NCBI GenBank assembly: GCA_026390935.1
Contig: JAPLEZ010000064.1
Coordinates: 1 to 40,021, forward strand
Source of the DNA: Bacteroidota bacterium
GTDB taxonomy: Bacteria > Bacteroidota > Bacteroidia > Flavobacteriales_C > GCA-002722245
Direction of reading: 5' to 3'
Length of the DNA: 40,021 nt
Shown here: positions 1 through 10,369 of the stretch, in pieces
How positions within the stretch are numbered: the stretch's first letter is position 1
Layout of the letters: each line of letters begins with the position of its first letter
Position numbers and translations under genes: made by a program
Notes under the pieces: generated by a model
Told to the model about the DNA's origin: nothing
Databases searched by the model: none
What the model saw: the letters and a program-made list of their open reading frames with translations, nothing else

Positions 1-7
1 CATCATC

Positions 8-355
8 TCAAAAAAAAGGTTTTCCATCTAACAATACCTTCTTTACATATTCACCTTGCGCTTTCAGCACGCCATTTTCCAAAGAAATTCCTGGCATTTT
101 TTTAGCCAGCTCTTCCACCGTTGCATCAACATTAGTTTTGTATGAAGACGCGTTGTATTGAATGGTATCGTTTTTAGTGACTACACCAACAGCGCGATTG
201 ATTTTAATTGCTTCTGTAGTAATCGTTTTTACTGAATCTTTCTTATGAATTGAAGTTGTATCTAAACTATCAATCAATTCTTTCTTCTCAGTTGCCACTT
301 GCGCGAAAGCATGAATTCCAATCAGTAAAAAAAAGAGAATCAGGTTTACTTTCAT
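8..355 (-). CDS. N-terminal part of an outer-membrane receptor-like protein, cut by in-frame TGA
   Basis: The product begins with a signal peptide (MKVNLILFFLLIGIHAFAQ) at the ATG at 355. An upstream in-frame ATG at 442 would run translation through a terminator hairpin, so 355 is preferred. Residues 60-115 read like the plug segment of Bacteroidota TonB-receptor or outer-membrane beta-barrel proteins: a DTIQYNAS-type strand, then VEELAKKMPGI, AQGEYVKKV and DGKPFF. In this family the last motif normally continues GDDP. Here the next codon is TGA (8-10) and the codons after it are GAT GAT (Asp Asp), so frame is kept and only the Gly codon (GGA) appears changed to TGA. The 115-residue product would have no barrel. 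The usual N-terminal carboxypeptidase-regulatory-like domain is also missing. The rest of the gene lies outside the window, so whether it is a pseudogene or a base-call error is open. Confidence 0.6.
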   Translation of the reverse strand: MKVNLILFFLLIGIHAFAQVATEKKELIDSLDTTSIHKKDSVKTITTEAIKINRAVGVVTKNDTIQYNASSYKTNVDATVEELAKKMPGISLENGVLKAQGEYVKKVLLDGKPFF

Positions 356-384
356 AATCGCAAAGGTAAGACTCCTAACGAAAA

Positions 385-427
385 AAAAGATTAAAAAAAA
401 TGTCACCTGTGGGGCAGGTGACATTTT
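385..427 (-). terminator. perfect 13-bp intrinsic terminator or attenuator
   Basis: Arms at 397-409 and 415-427 are exact complements (stem AAAATGTCACCTG, loop of 5). Read on the minus strand, the hairpin runs straight into eight T and then another T-rich stretch. It stands between a promoter at 564-595 and the receptor ATG at 355. Confidence 0.8.
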
Positions 428-557
428 AGAGGGATAAAACAATAAACAACTTTATAAGGACAAAATCTCTTTTCAGCCTATTATTTAGCTTACAACTTGA
501 GTAATAGAAAGAACGTTTATGAACCGAAAATCAAAAGTGCCTTACAACTTTAACCTA
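388..557 (-). ncRNA. candidate small RNA or attenuated 5' leader (about 170 nt)
   Basis: No plausible ORF lies between the receptor start (355) and the rpoD terminator (773). On the minus strand this interval has a good Bacteroidota promoter (564-595) and, about 150 bases downstream, a perfect 13-bp hairpin with a run of T (385-427). Promoter, gene-free body and intrinsic terminator together are what a stand-alone small RNA looks like. The alternative is a regulated leader for the receptor gene, with the hairpin as attenuator, because the receptor ATG lies 42 bases beyond the hairpin. The body contains a repeated octamer, GTTGTAAG, but I found no long end-to-end pairing that would suggest 6S RNA. 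The 5' end is estimated from the promoter. Confidence 0.35.
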
Positions 558-563
558 GTGCTG

Positions 564-595
564 CAAATGTACATAACGTTTCCCTATGAAAGCAA
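564..595 (-). promoter_or_regulatory. Bacteroidota-type promoter, minus strand
   Basis: On the minus strand TACATTTG (571-564) matches the -7 consensus TAnnTTTG exactly. TTG (595-593) sits 21 bases upstream as the -33 element. The expected start of transcription is near 556-558. Confidence 0.6.
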
Positions 596-772
596 GTTTT
601 TTTTACCAAATTTTCGTTCATCCTTGAATTAACTAGGAAAAAAACGTTTTAAAATAGATTACGTTTTCTAAGTAAAAGTACGTGCTGCATATTTCGTTTC
701 CACAAAATATTATTTAGAACAGACTGATATTGAGTAGCGTAAATAAGTCTGCCAAGAAGCTCAAAAAACAAA

Positions 773-802
773 AAAGCCGTTCGTTATCAAACGATCGGCT
801 TT
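773..802 (-). terminator. rpoD terminator
   Basis: Arms at 773-785 and 790-802 pair over 13 positions with one mismatch and a 4-base loop. On the minus strand the hairpin is followed by a T-rich tract, 17 bases after the rpoD stop codon. Confidence 0.8.
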
Positions 803-818
803 AATAAAGTACAGTAGC

Positions 819-1682
819 TTAACCTAAATAAGACCTTAGCAATTTGCTTTTGGTATGGTGTTTCAATCTTCGGATGGCTTTTTCTTTGATTTGGCGCACA
901 CGTTCACGTGTCAATCCATGTTTATTGCCAATTTCTTCCAAAGTATAAGCATGAGGTAAGCCTATTCCGAAGAACATTCTTAGCACATCAGCTTCACGTT
1001 CGGTTAAAGTAGAGAGTGATCTTTGTATTTCGGCGTGCAACGACTCAGAAATTAATTTTCTGTCGGCAGTTGGAGAATCATCATTTTGAATAATATCAAT
1101 CAAACCATGATCTTCGCCTTCCTGAAAAGGAGCATCCAAAGAAGTGTGTCGGCCCGAAATGCTGATGGCTCCCACCACCTCATCAATCTCCATTTCCACT
1201 GCTTCCGCAATTTCTTCCACAGTTGGTTCTCTTTCTAGTCGTTGTTCCAGATCAGAGATACCTTTTTTAATTTTTGTAAGATTACCTACTTTATTCAAAG
1301 GCAAACGAACCATTCTGCTTTGATCGGCAATAGCCGCAATGATAGATTGGCGAATCCACCAAACGGCGTAGGATATAAATTTAAAACCTCTTGTTTCGTC
1401 GAATCTTTGTGCCGCCTTAATCAAACCTAAGTTTCCTTCGTTGATCAAATCGGGTAATGACAATCCTTGGTTTTGGTACTGTTTCGCTACCGAAACCACA
1501 AAACGAAGATTCGCTGTGGTTAAGCGTTCTAGCGCTTGTGCATCGCCGGCTCTGATTTTAACAGCCAATTCTACTTCCTCCTCAGAGGTAATCAATGTTA
1601 CTTTACCAATTTCCTGCAAATACTTATCTAAAGTAATGCTATCCCTGTTGGTGATGGACTTGGTAATTTTCAGCTGTCTCAT
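819..1682 (-). CDS. rpoD: RNA polymerase primary sigma factor, RpoD/SigA type
   Basis: The protein directs RNA polymerase to housekeeping promoters. It is 287 residues, the usual length of the Bacteroidota primary sigma factor, which lacks the long region 1.1 and the insert of the E. coli protein. Region 1.2 starts near DSITLDKYL. Region 2 is nearly canonical ([29 protein letters not shown], then [15 protein letters not shown], the part that opens and reads the promoter -10/-7 element). Region 3 follows ([12 protein letters not shown]). Region 4 ends in [17 protein letters not shown], the helix-turn-helix that reads the upstream element. A TATTTTTG box on the minus strand at 1725-1718 could be its -7 element, though no upstream TTG is at proper spacing. 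It has its own terminator at 773-802. Confidence 0.97.
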   Translation of the reverse strand: MRQLKITKSITNRDSITLDKYLQEIGKVTLITSEEEVELAVKIRAGDAQALERLTTANLRFVVSVAKQYQNQGLSLPDLINEGNLGLIKAAQRFDETRGFKFISYAVWWIRQSIIAAIADQSRMVRLPLNKVGNLTKIKKGISDLEQRLEREPTVEEIAEAVEMEIDEVVGAISISGRHTSLDAPFQEGEDHGLIDIIQNDDSPTADRKLISESLHAEIQRSLSTLTEREADVLRMFFGIGLPHAYTLEEIGNKHGLTRERVRQIKEKAIRRLKHHTKSKLLRSYLG

Positions 1683-1809
1683 AGGTACTCAATGAATTTG
1701 TGGCAATTTACGCAAATCAAAAATAGGTATGCAAATTATTTTTCTTTATATAGCGTTCAAAAATTATTTAAACAGAATTTGTTAAGAACTTATTAAATTA
1801 AGGGACGAT

Positions 1810-2673
1810 ATGAAGAAAATCATCTTAGCACTATTCCTAATTCCAGCACTTTACGCCCAAGCGCAAGTAGCTGAAAACCCTTTTGAACAATACGGACCAT
1901 TTCAAACCAAAACACTTGAATCGTTTGCGGAAGCCACGAAATCGGCGGATGATGTATATAAGCTGAAATCAGAAAATGAAGATTTAAGTAAGGATATTCA
2001 AAAGATTGAGCGACTCAGCCATTTGCAGGTTTTACTTTTACAAAACAATAAATTAAATGCTTTGCCTAAAGAAATTGGCGCTTTAAGCAGCTTGCTGTAT
2101 TTTCAAAGTGCACAAAATGCACTTCAGCAACTTCCAGCCGAAATTAATCAATGGCGAAATCTATTAGTATTAAAACTCTTTCAAACATCCCTCGACAGTT
2201 TGCCCTCCGAGATTGCTGCATTACAAAGCATGCACACTTTGGAAATTCAAAGCAACGAAGCAGATACTTTCCGACTGAGCGCAGCATTATCGAAATTGCC
2301 CCAGTTAAAATCGCTAACCGTATACAACACCAACCTGATGGGCTTTCCGCGCGCGGTGACCAACTGCCTTCACTTGAAAGAGGTATATCTGGTTTCCTGT
2401 AAAATCAAAAAAATATCCTCTATGATCAGCAATCTGCAAGCATTGCAAATACTAGTGTTAGAGGGGAATTCCATTGAAGTGCTTCCCCCAGCATTATTTG
2501 AAATGACACAACTCAAATCGTTGTCGCTCAAAGGAAATTTGTTGAAATCGGCACCTGAAGCACTGGCCCAATTGAAGAATTTAGAAATTCTTGATTTGAG
2601 AGGAAATGACATTCCATCAGCGGAAATTGAAATTTTGAGGGCTTTGATGCCAGAGTGTAAGGTGTTGTTTTAA
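1810..2673 (+). CDS. secreted leucine-rich-repeat protein
   Basis: This is a 287-residue protein with a signal peptide ending near YAQAQ, so it is exported, probably to the periplasm or surface. From about residue 70 to the end it carries leucine-rich repeats of about 23 residues: LSHLQVLLLQNNKLNALPKE, LRNLLVLKLFQTSLDSLP-like units, LQILVLEGNSIEVLPPALF, LKSLSLKGNLL and LEILDLRGNDI. The LxxLxLxxNxLxxLP pattern is that of the bacterial/plant-type LRR, a binding scaffold whose ligand cannot be read from sequence. It is divergent from rpoD and convergent with the cupin gene. Its TAA shares a TTAA (2670-2673) with the cupin stop codon on the other strand, so no terminator separates the two. Confidence 0.85.
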   Translation: MKKIILALFLIPALYAQAQVAENPFEQYGPFQTKTLESFAEATKSADDVYKLKSENEDLSKDIQKIERLSHLQVLLLQNNKLNALPKEIGALSSLLYFQSAQNALQQLPAEINQWRNLLVLKLFQTSLDSLPSEIAALQSMHTLEIQSNEADTFRLSAALSKLPQLKSLTVYNTNLMGFPRAVTNCLHLKEVYLVSCKIKKISSMISNLQALQILVLEGNSIEVLPPALFEMTQLKSLSLKGNLLKSAPEALAQLKNLEILDLRGNDIPSAEIEILRALMPECKVLF

Positions 2674-3224
2674 AACTTCACATATTTCTCAATCAGCTTT
2701 TTATCCAAGCCTTTTTCCACTGCCTTTTTCGCTTGTCTTCTCAAAATAAATTCAAAAATGCTCATCCAGCCAGGCAAATTACTTTCGCTGATATCAAAAA
2801 GCCAGGCCAACGCCAGCTTATCTTTGGGAAAGCCATTGCTTTTGGTTTCTCCATCCCGTGCCAAGCCATAACCTATTTGCAATGCATGCTCAAAGCCTTT
2901 ACTTGCCGGTCGCAATTCCACACGAAATTTACAAACCTTATCTGAACTATTGAAAAAACGATGATTGATGTATGGCTCTGCTGTAGCACCTTCAGAAGGG
3001 AATAGCACATGTATTTTTTTCCCCAATTGCACTTTTAACTCGCCTTCCAAACAATCAAATTTTTCGGAATAAGTCTTATGAAAATGTACGCCTACTCCAC
3101 CTTTTGGTGCCAACTCCACCTCAACCAAAGTGCATTCTCCATTTGTTTCCTCGGAAGTCTTTAAAAACGTAACGTAATCCTTTTGAATGGGATTATAAAT
3201 GCGTCGTAGAGTTTGTGTTTCCAT
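2670..3224 (-). CDS. cupin-domain protein
   Basis: The 184-residue product has no signal peptide. Residues 30-105 form a cupin beta-barrel: VELAPKGGVGVHFHKTYSEKFDCLEGEL holds motif 1 (GxxxHxH, then E/D and G), and a weaker motif 2 follows around AEPYINHRFFNSSD (H then N). The His pair and Glu would bind a metal in the usual cupin way. The C-terminal 70 residues are helical, with a hydrophobic and Trp-rich stretch (ALAWLFDISESNLPGWMS). Substrate is unknown; many such stand-alone cupins act on small molecules or only bind them. It follows the lipoprotein gene at 3-bp spacing, so the two are probably co-transcribed. Confidence 0.75.
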   Translation of the reverse strand: METQTLRRIYNPIQKDYVTFLKTSEETNGECTLVEVELAPKGGVGVHFHKTYSEKFDCLEGELKVQLGKKIHVLFPSEGATAEPYINHRFFNSSDKVCKFRVELRPASKGFEHALQIGYGLARDGETKSNGFPKDKLALAWLFDISESNLPGWMSIFEFILRRQAKKAVEKGLDKKLIEKYVKF

Positions 3225-3227
3225 GAT

Positions 3228-3929
3228 TTACTTAATCGAGTTACAATCAAACTTATCCGATTTTACTACCCCACCGCCATTTACAATTGTGAAATCAGTA
3301 ATTTTAATTGAAGTTATACCACTAATTGCAGTTGCATTATTGTTGCCCAATTGAAAACCCACTTGCAAAGCATTCGAAGAAAATGAAGAGCTTACCTTTG
3401 CGGTATCTGTTCCGGAAATAGTAGTCACAGTAAGCAATTTTCCTAGTCTCTTCATATTAAAAGTGCCGCTGGTAGAAGTGCTGCTTTTCAACACTATGTG
3501 CGAATTATCGCTACCAGTAGAATCAACCACAGCGCTAATTCCAACAACTGGCAAAGTTCCAATTCCTGCTGTGCAACGATTACCAGTTGCACCTAAAGTA
3601 TCTGTCACCGCCAATTGAACATATCCTCCCACACCTGTGCCACTTTCAAAATTCTCATAAGAAAAAGTAGCTTCAAAATCTCCTGAAATACCGTTTTGAT
3701 AAATGGTGAGCGGCACCGAAGAAGCAGCGGTGTTGGTGGACGACAAAAGTAAATAGCCTCCTGATATGCTGGCGCTAACGCTGGCACCAACAGATTTTTT
3801 CACTGTCCATACTTTAGCGCAAGTATCAATATTGTTGTCATCAACATTGTCATCTACGTTTTTCTTTTCACAAGAAAATAAAGCCAGGCAAGCGATTGCC
3901 AATCCTAAAAAAATCTTTGTTTGTTGCAT
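3228..3929 (-). CDS. lipoprotein of unknown function
   Basis: The 233-residue product has a lipoprotein signal (FLGLAIACLALFSC, lipobox LFSC with Cys near residue 20), followed by Lys-Lys and an Asp/Asn-rich linker. The mature part is rich in Ser, Thr, Gly and Val and reads as a beta-sandwich: alternating hydrophobic strands such as DFEATFSYENFESG, YVQLAVTD and FNMKRLGKLLTVTT. The last pattern (mKRxGxxltvT) and the FEatfsYenF strand resemble concanavalin-type jelly-roll lectin/laminin-G folds. This is my inference and no catalytic motif is visible. It sits 3 bp upstream of the cupin gene, in one operon. Confidence 0.65.
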   Translation of the reverse strand: MQQTKIFLGLAIACLALFSCEKKNVDDNVDDNNIDTCAKVWTVKKSVGASVSASISGGYLLLSSTNTAASSVPLTIYQNGISGDFEATFSYENFESGTGVGGYVQLAVTDTLGATGNRCTAGIGTLPVVGISAVVDSTGSDNSHIVLKSSTSTSGTFNMKRLGKLLTVTTISGTDTAKVSSSFSSNALQVGFQLGNNNATAISGITSIKITDFTIVNGGGVVKSDKFDCNSIK

Positions 3930-3974
3930 ATAGTCTACTGTATATAATTAAATGTAAAAAGAACAGAGCGCTTC

Positions 3975-4005
3975 CAAAAAAAAAGCACGCAGAAAACTGC
4001 GTGCT
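3975..4005 (-). terminator. purL terminator
   Basis: Perfect 9-bp stem AGCACGCAG/CTGCGTGCT (3984-3992 and 3997-4005) with loop AAAA. On the minus strand it is followed by a run of nine or more T and lies 31 bases after the purL stop codon. Confidence 0.85.
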
Positions 4006-4035
4006 CAGAATTTTTTAATGATGTTTCATCAAAAA

Positions 4036-6276
<2,241 letters not shown>

Positions 6277-6363
6277 AATTTTCTAGAAAAGGCTAAAATA
6301 ACTATTGTTCTTGTAAAAAAAGAGGGTGTTTAAAATTTATTCAGAATTCTTTACTGATTAGTC

Positions 6364-6475
6364 ATAGATCCTGAAACAAGTTCAGGATGACATTAGCTGG
6401 CACTGCCTGAAGAAGAGATTCCGCTTGATCGAATTTGGTTCACATTTGTCATCCTGAACTTGTTTCAGGATCTAT
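6364..6475. repeat. pair of inverted palindromic intergenic repeats
   Basis: Two 29-base copies lie in opposite orientation at 6364-6392 and 6447-6475, exact reverse complements of each other, with 54 bases between. Each copy is itself a palindrome (ATCCTGAA-acaag-TTCAGGAT). Translated, the unit gives the phrase CHPELVSGS that often appears in spurious ORFs. The arrangement resembles a REP/BIME-type mobile repeat. It sits in a gene-poor stretch (6277-6705) between purL and a glycosyltransferase. Confidence 0.85.
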
Positions 6476-6569
6476 TACTCGAAAGTTGAAAAACCGGCAA
6501 TTTTCATTTTTTAACAAATTGAAAAACAATAAGGCAGGTTTATTGATCGTATTAATAAAAACTAGTCAT

Positions 6570-6704
6570 ATGAAAGATATAGGAATAATGCTAATGGCAA
6601 AGCTTCTGGAACTTTTCTCTTGGAAAGATCAACAAGAACTAAACAATCAAAAAAACATTCATCCGAGAAATATATTGAGTGAGATTAACAGTGGGTATGA
6701 GTAA
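6570..6704 (+). CDS. possible small protein, 44 residues
   Basis: An ATG at 6570 opens a 44-codon frame, MKDIGIMLMAKLLELFSWKD and onward, with an amphipathic N-terminal helix and a charged tail, ending at TGA or TAA within the last bases before the glycosyltransferase stop. A longer version from 6435 would be translated from the palindromic repeat and is not credible. There is no recognisable ribosome binding site, promoter or family. It may be chance. Confidence 0.2.
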   Translation: MKDIGIMLMAKLLELFSWKDQQELNNQKNIHPRNILSEINSGYE

Positions 6705-6705
6705 G

Positions 6706-7827
6706 CTAAATTGTTTTAGAAAACTCCACCACTCTATCCGCTAATTTCCCCCATGATCTCTCCTGCTTAGTGGCAGCAATATTTTGCTGGAAAGTGGATT
6801 TTAAATCTTGTTGAAAATATTGTTCAACCGATTTCCAAACTGCAGCAGCAGAAACTTCTTCGGTAATCATTCCAGTTTTTCCATTTTCTACTTCTTCAGG
6901 CAAACCGCCTACATTGGTGACTATCATGGGCAAATCAAAATGCATGGCGATAGACGCAATTCCGCTTTGGGTAGCACTTTTGTAGGACAACACACAAACA
7001 TTAGAAGCCGAAAATAAAGTAGGCACTTCATGATCGTCGATGTAGCGTATAAAATCAACTACATTTTTTCCCTGTGCTTTCAAGGCATCCAGCGCAGGCT
7101 GGTATTTCTCAAAATCTTCGTAAGGTTCTCCGGCAATGATTAAAGTATAATCGGAAGTCGCATTTTTAAAGGCCTCTAATAAAATATCCAAACCTTTATA
7201 ACCACGGATAAATCCGAAAAACAACAATACTTTCTGCTCTTTTCCAATGTTGAGCTTGGCGCGTGCAGCAGCTATCTCTTCTTTTTTTCCAAAGTGATCG
7301 TAATAGGGATGTTGGTGCAAAATGTATTTCGCATCGGGCTTCAGACTTAACAAATCTTTTTTTACCGATTCACTCATCACTACAAAACCATCACAACGAT
7401 TTAAAAAATATTTGGTGAGTGGGATATGGTAAAAGTGCTTTTCGTGGGGAATGACATTGTCTAAAATAGCAATGGACTTAGTATTCTCCTTCATTTTTCC
7501 GGCAACCGCTCCCAAGGATGGTGCGAAAAAAGGCATCCAGTATTTCATTAATAAAATATCTGGTTGAATTGCATTAATGGATTTTGCTGTAGCGCCCAAA
7601 GTCAAGGGATTGATAGTGTCCAGCAACTGCTCTGCCGGAATAGGATCAGCAATGTCTTTCTCTGTCACCATTTGTGTTTTTCCAGGAAATAGAATTTCAG
7701 GATATTGTCTTGTGAAAGTGAATGCTTTAATCTGATGATCCCTTTCCAATGCACGATACAAAGAAGCGTTAAACTGCGCAATACCGCCACGAAAAGGATA
7801 AAACGTTGAAAGATAGGCTATCGTCAA
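6706..7827 (-). CDS. glycosyltransferase, GT-B fold, family 4-like
   Basis: The 373-residue protein probably transfers a sugar from an activated donor during cell-envelope or polysaccharide synthesis. The N terminus YLSTFYPFRGGIAQF is the GT4 acceptor-side start (phPxxGGIaqf). The C-terminal half carries the donor-binding Rossmann fold: VLLFFGFIRGYKGLDILLEAF, LIIAGEPYEDF, VDFIRYIDDHEVPTLFSASNV, and SGIASIAMHFDLPMIVTNVGGLPEEVENGKTG, the nucleotide-sugar (Ex7E-like) region. No membrane segment is seen. No other polysaccharide gene is adjacent, so the acceptor cannot be named. Confidence 0.9.
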   Translation of the reverse strand: MTIAYLSTFYPFRGGIAQFNASLYRALERDHQIKAFTFTRQYPEILFPGKTQMVTEKDIADPIPAEQLLDTINPLTLGATAKSINAIQPDILLMKYWMPFFAPSLGAVAGKMKENTKSIAILDNVIPHEKHFYHIPLTKYFLNRCDGFVVMSESVKKDLLSLKPDAKYILHQHPYYDHFGKKEEIAAARAKLNIGKEQKVLLFFGFIRGYKGLDILLEAFKNATSDYTLIIAGEPYEDFEKYQPALDALKAQGKNVVDFIRYIDDHEVPTLFSASNVCVLSYKSATQSGIASIAMHFDLPMIVTNVGGLPEEVENGKTGMITEEVSAAAVWKSVEQYFQQDLKSTFQQNIAATKQERSWGKLADRVVEFSKTI

Positions 7828-7870
7828 AACATAAAATTTAAGATGGTGAAATTAAGAATAAGTAGTGAAA

Positions 7871-10279
7871 CTACCTGATCAAAGTGACCTTACCGAACTC
7901 CTGAACTTTTTCCGACATATTTCCTCGGAGCGGACGAGTATAGGTATACATGTAAACATACACTCCCTCGGGCTGCATAGTGCCATCGGCCGCTTTACCG
8001 TCCCAAACCACGTTGCTTTCCGAGCCTTTTTGGTGGTACATTTCATGTCCCCATCTATCAAAAACAAAAAAATCAAAATCCTCTATTGCCCATGAATAAG
8101 AAATTTGAAAATTTTCATTTACTCCGTCACCATTCATTGTAAAGGCATTAGGCGCATATACAAAGTACTCCGGTTTCACATAAATTGTTTTAGCAAGCGT
8201 ATCACTGCAACCATTGGCCGCAGTGACATACTGAACAACTTTATTGTAGCCAGTGGTTGGAAAATCGTACGTGAAACTGCATTCTGGTGAAGCAAATAAA
8301 AGTGTTCCCTTCGGGTCAAAAACATCCATATGGCAAGTATCAGCAAAAAGTGGATTTCCTTGAAAAACAACTGTGGGTTCCAGCATATCTACCTCATCAT
8401 TGCTGACAGTAAAATCGGCTATTGGAGTAGGTAAAATTGTTACGTGATTGATTGCAGTATCCATATCACTGCACATGCCATAATTAGTCACTTTTAAGTA
8501 CACATCATAAGAACCTGTATTTGCAAAGGCAAGCACGCTATTTTTTCCTGCTTTCTCCTGCCCATCAGAAGTTGACCACACATACGATACTGAATCTGCT
8601 ACTGATGAAATGTCTTTGGGAGTATGATAAAATATCGGGCATTTATTATAAGACAATGAATCAATACTAGCCACTGGATTAGGCAAAACCGTTACTACAA
8701 TGGTATCCTTTGCCTTGCACATTCCATTGTCGGTTTCTACAACATAATTGACAACGCTTTTTGTTCCGCTGTTGTTGGTTAAAGTCAGACTCGGCTGAGA
8801 GATCGCCGAATTATTCAAACCCGCTATTGGCGACCATTTATAAGAATATCCGGCATTTGCCAAATCACCAATAAGAACCGCCGGACCACTGCAGTAGCGC
8901 ATGTCTTTACCAGCGTTAGGTTTTTTGTTGTTCACCACCGCCCTCACTTTACCTTGCACTGGACCTTGATGACAGTGATCATTTACCGTGAAAAAATAAT
9001 TGGTAGAATTCCAACCCGGATTCACAGTGATTGTGTTTTGATTGCTGCCATTGGCAGTCCAGGTAAGAACAGGCGATGCTCCTCCTGCATATTTCGCCGT
9101 AATATCTATCGTTCCACCACAGAATACCGTATCGTAATTAGCAACAGTAATTGGCAAAAGATCTTTGAAAACGTAGTGAAGCGTATCATTTCCACAGGCT
9201 GAATTCTTCATGATAATATCCAAAAACTCATTGTTGTCACCTAAATTGTCTTTCAGCGGTCTTACAACAAAACTTGCGGTGCCATTGGGTTTCACAACAA
9301 TAGAATCGGGCAATTTGGTAAAATCAATTCCGTTGATGGCACTTCCTTGAAGTATCAATGGCAACTTGCCAATATTCTTTTTAGAAGAACTCATTTTAAT
9401 ATCCACCACCACGCTGTCACATCCTTCATACAACTGATCAAAGGGATTAGTGCCTATTTCATGCACAGAAAATTCGTTGGAGAAGAAACTTCCACCTTCC
9501 AAAAATACTGCAGAATCATAAATCCCGTCAGATACATCTGCAATAGCAATTTTCATGTGATACTTTAATCCGGGCGTAACAGCACACTTAGCGGCAAGTG
9601 GACGGGTGAAGCCGTCGAATTGAATAACTTGATTATTCGTGAATTGCGGAGTTCCGGGATCTCCGGTTCCGTTATCGATGTACAAATTTGAATTTTTAAT
9701 ATTATTGATCGTATTCACACTAGTTGGAGTTGACGTTCCAGGCGTAAGAGCAATGTTTTTCGAATTGTTGCTGTAAGGACCACTGATCCCCGGACCACTT
9801 ATAAAAAATCCAAAAACATCATTAAAGCCCGAATTCACGAACTCCAAATATTCTTCTGAAGCAAAAACATAATTGATAACCACTGAATCAGTCACTGCAA
9901 CAAAATCAAATTCAAGCACCGCTGCATCATGTGTAGGGGATGAAATTGCATCCAAATCACCATCACCAGGAAGTCCCATCGACATCCCAGAACTCTTAGT
10001 ATTATTTGGACCAACAGCATTTTTTATATCTCCCGAGCTAAGCATAATTCCTGCTTTTAAGCCCACATTAGCTTTTGTGCTATTGAAGGAACCCAACATA
10101 CTGTTGTCACCCGTGAATTTTAAATTGCTTACTTGGATTTGCGGACAAAGTAAAATAGTGCGCACCAAAGCGCTTGGATCCCCCTGACCAGTTTGCAATT
10201 GCGCCTGAGCACATAATGCCCCTACTAACAAAGAGGTCAAAACAAATATTTTTTTTATGTGCTGAAAATTTATGCGCAT
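7871..10279 (-). CDS. secreted choice-of-anchor-L protein with type B T9SS sorting domain
   Basis: This is an 802-residue exported protein. The signal peptide ends near GALCAQAQ. Residues 35-265 form a choice-of-anchor-L domain (ALVRTILLCPQIQVSNLKFTG start, LEFDFVA, VFASEEYLEFVNSGFNDVFGFFISGPG, AIADVSDGIYDSAVFLEGGSF). A beta-rich middle follows, with PKD/Ig-like segments (YKWSPIAGLNN, DSVSYVWSTSDGQ). The last 90 residues are the type B C-terminal sorting domain: VYAPNAFTMNGDGVNENF, FDFFVFDRWGHEMYHQ, VVWDGKAADG and PEGVYVYMYTY. Type IX secretion uses this domain to carry the protein across the outer membrane. It is expected to be released or attached to the cell surface, often as an adhesin-like protein. 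Confidence 0.93.
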   Translation of the reverse strand: MRINFQHIKKIFVLTSLLVGALCAQAQLQTGQGDPSALVRTILLCPQIQVSNLKFTGDNSMLGSFNSTKANVGLKAGIMLSSGDIKNAVGPNNTKSSGMSMGLPGDGDLDAISSPTHDAAVLEFDFVAVTDSVVINYVFASEEYLEFVNSGFNDVFGFFISGPGISGPYSNNSKNIALTPGTSTPTSVNTINNIKNSNLYIDNGTGDPGTPQFTNNQVIQFDGFTRPLAAKCAVTPGLKYHMKIAIADVSDGIYDSAVFLEGGSFFSNEFSVHEIGTNPFDQLYEGCDSVVVDIKMSSSKKNIGKLPLILQGSAINGIDFTKLPDSIVVKPNGTASFVVRPLKDNLGDNNEFLDIIMKNSACGNDTLHYVFKDLLPITVANYDTVFCGGTIDITAKYAGGASPVLTWTANGSNQNTITVNPGWNSTNYFFTVNDHCHQGPVQGKVRAVVNNKKPNAGKDMRYCSGPAVLIGDLANAGYSYKWSPIAGLNNSAISQPSLTLTNNSGTKSVVNYVVETDNGMCKAKDTIVVTVLPNPVASIDSLSYNKCPIFYHTPKDISSVADSVSYVWSTSDGQEKAGKNSVLAFANTGSYDVYLKVTNYGMCSDMDTAINHVTILPTPIADFTVSNDEVDMLEPTVVFQGNPLFADTCHMDVFDPKGTLLFASPECSFTYDFPTTGYNKVVQYVTAANGCSDTLAKTIYVKPEYFVYAPNAFTMNGDGVNENFQISYSWAIEDFDFFVFDRWGHEMYHQKGSESNVVWDGKAADGTMQPEGVYVYMYTYTRPLRGNMSEKVQEFGKVTLIR

Positions 10280-10369
10280 CTATTCATATACTCAACAACA
10301 ACCTTGCCTAAAACTATAACCCTAAAACGATTTGAAAGTTACACTATTGCTCAGATAGAATTTACCCTT

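Noticed and set aside
355-442. Longer receptor start at ATG 442
   Set aside because: It would place the start upstream of a perfect terminator and put a non-signal segment before a good signal peptide at 355.
388-557. 6S RNA
   Set aside because: Length is suitable, but I found no long imperfect pairing between the two ends with an open centre.
1242-1695. Plus-strand ORFs inside rpoD
   Set aside because: They are antisense shadows of a strongly conserved gene.
6435-6704. 89-residue ORF from 6435
   Set aside because: Its first part (CHPELVSGS) is a translation of the palindromic repeat. Only the 44-codon frame from 6570 is worth a low-confidence entry.
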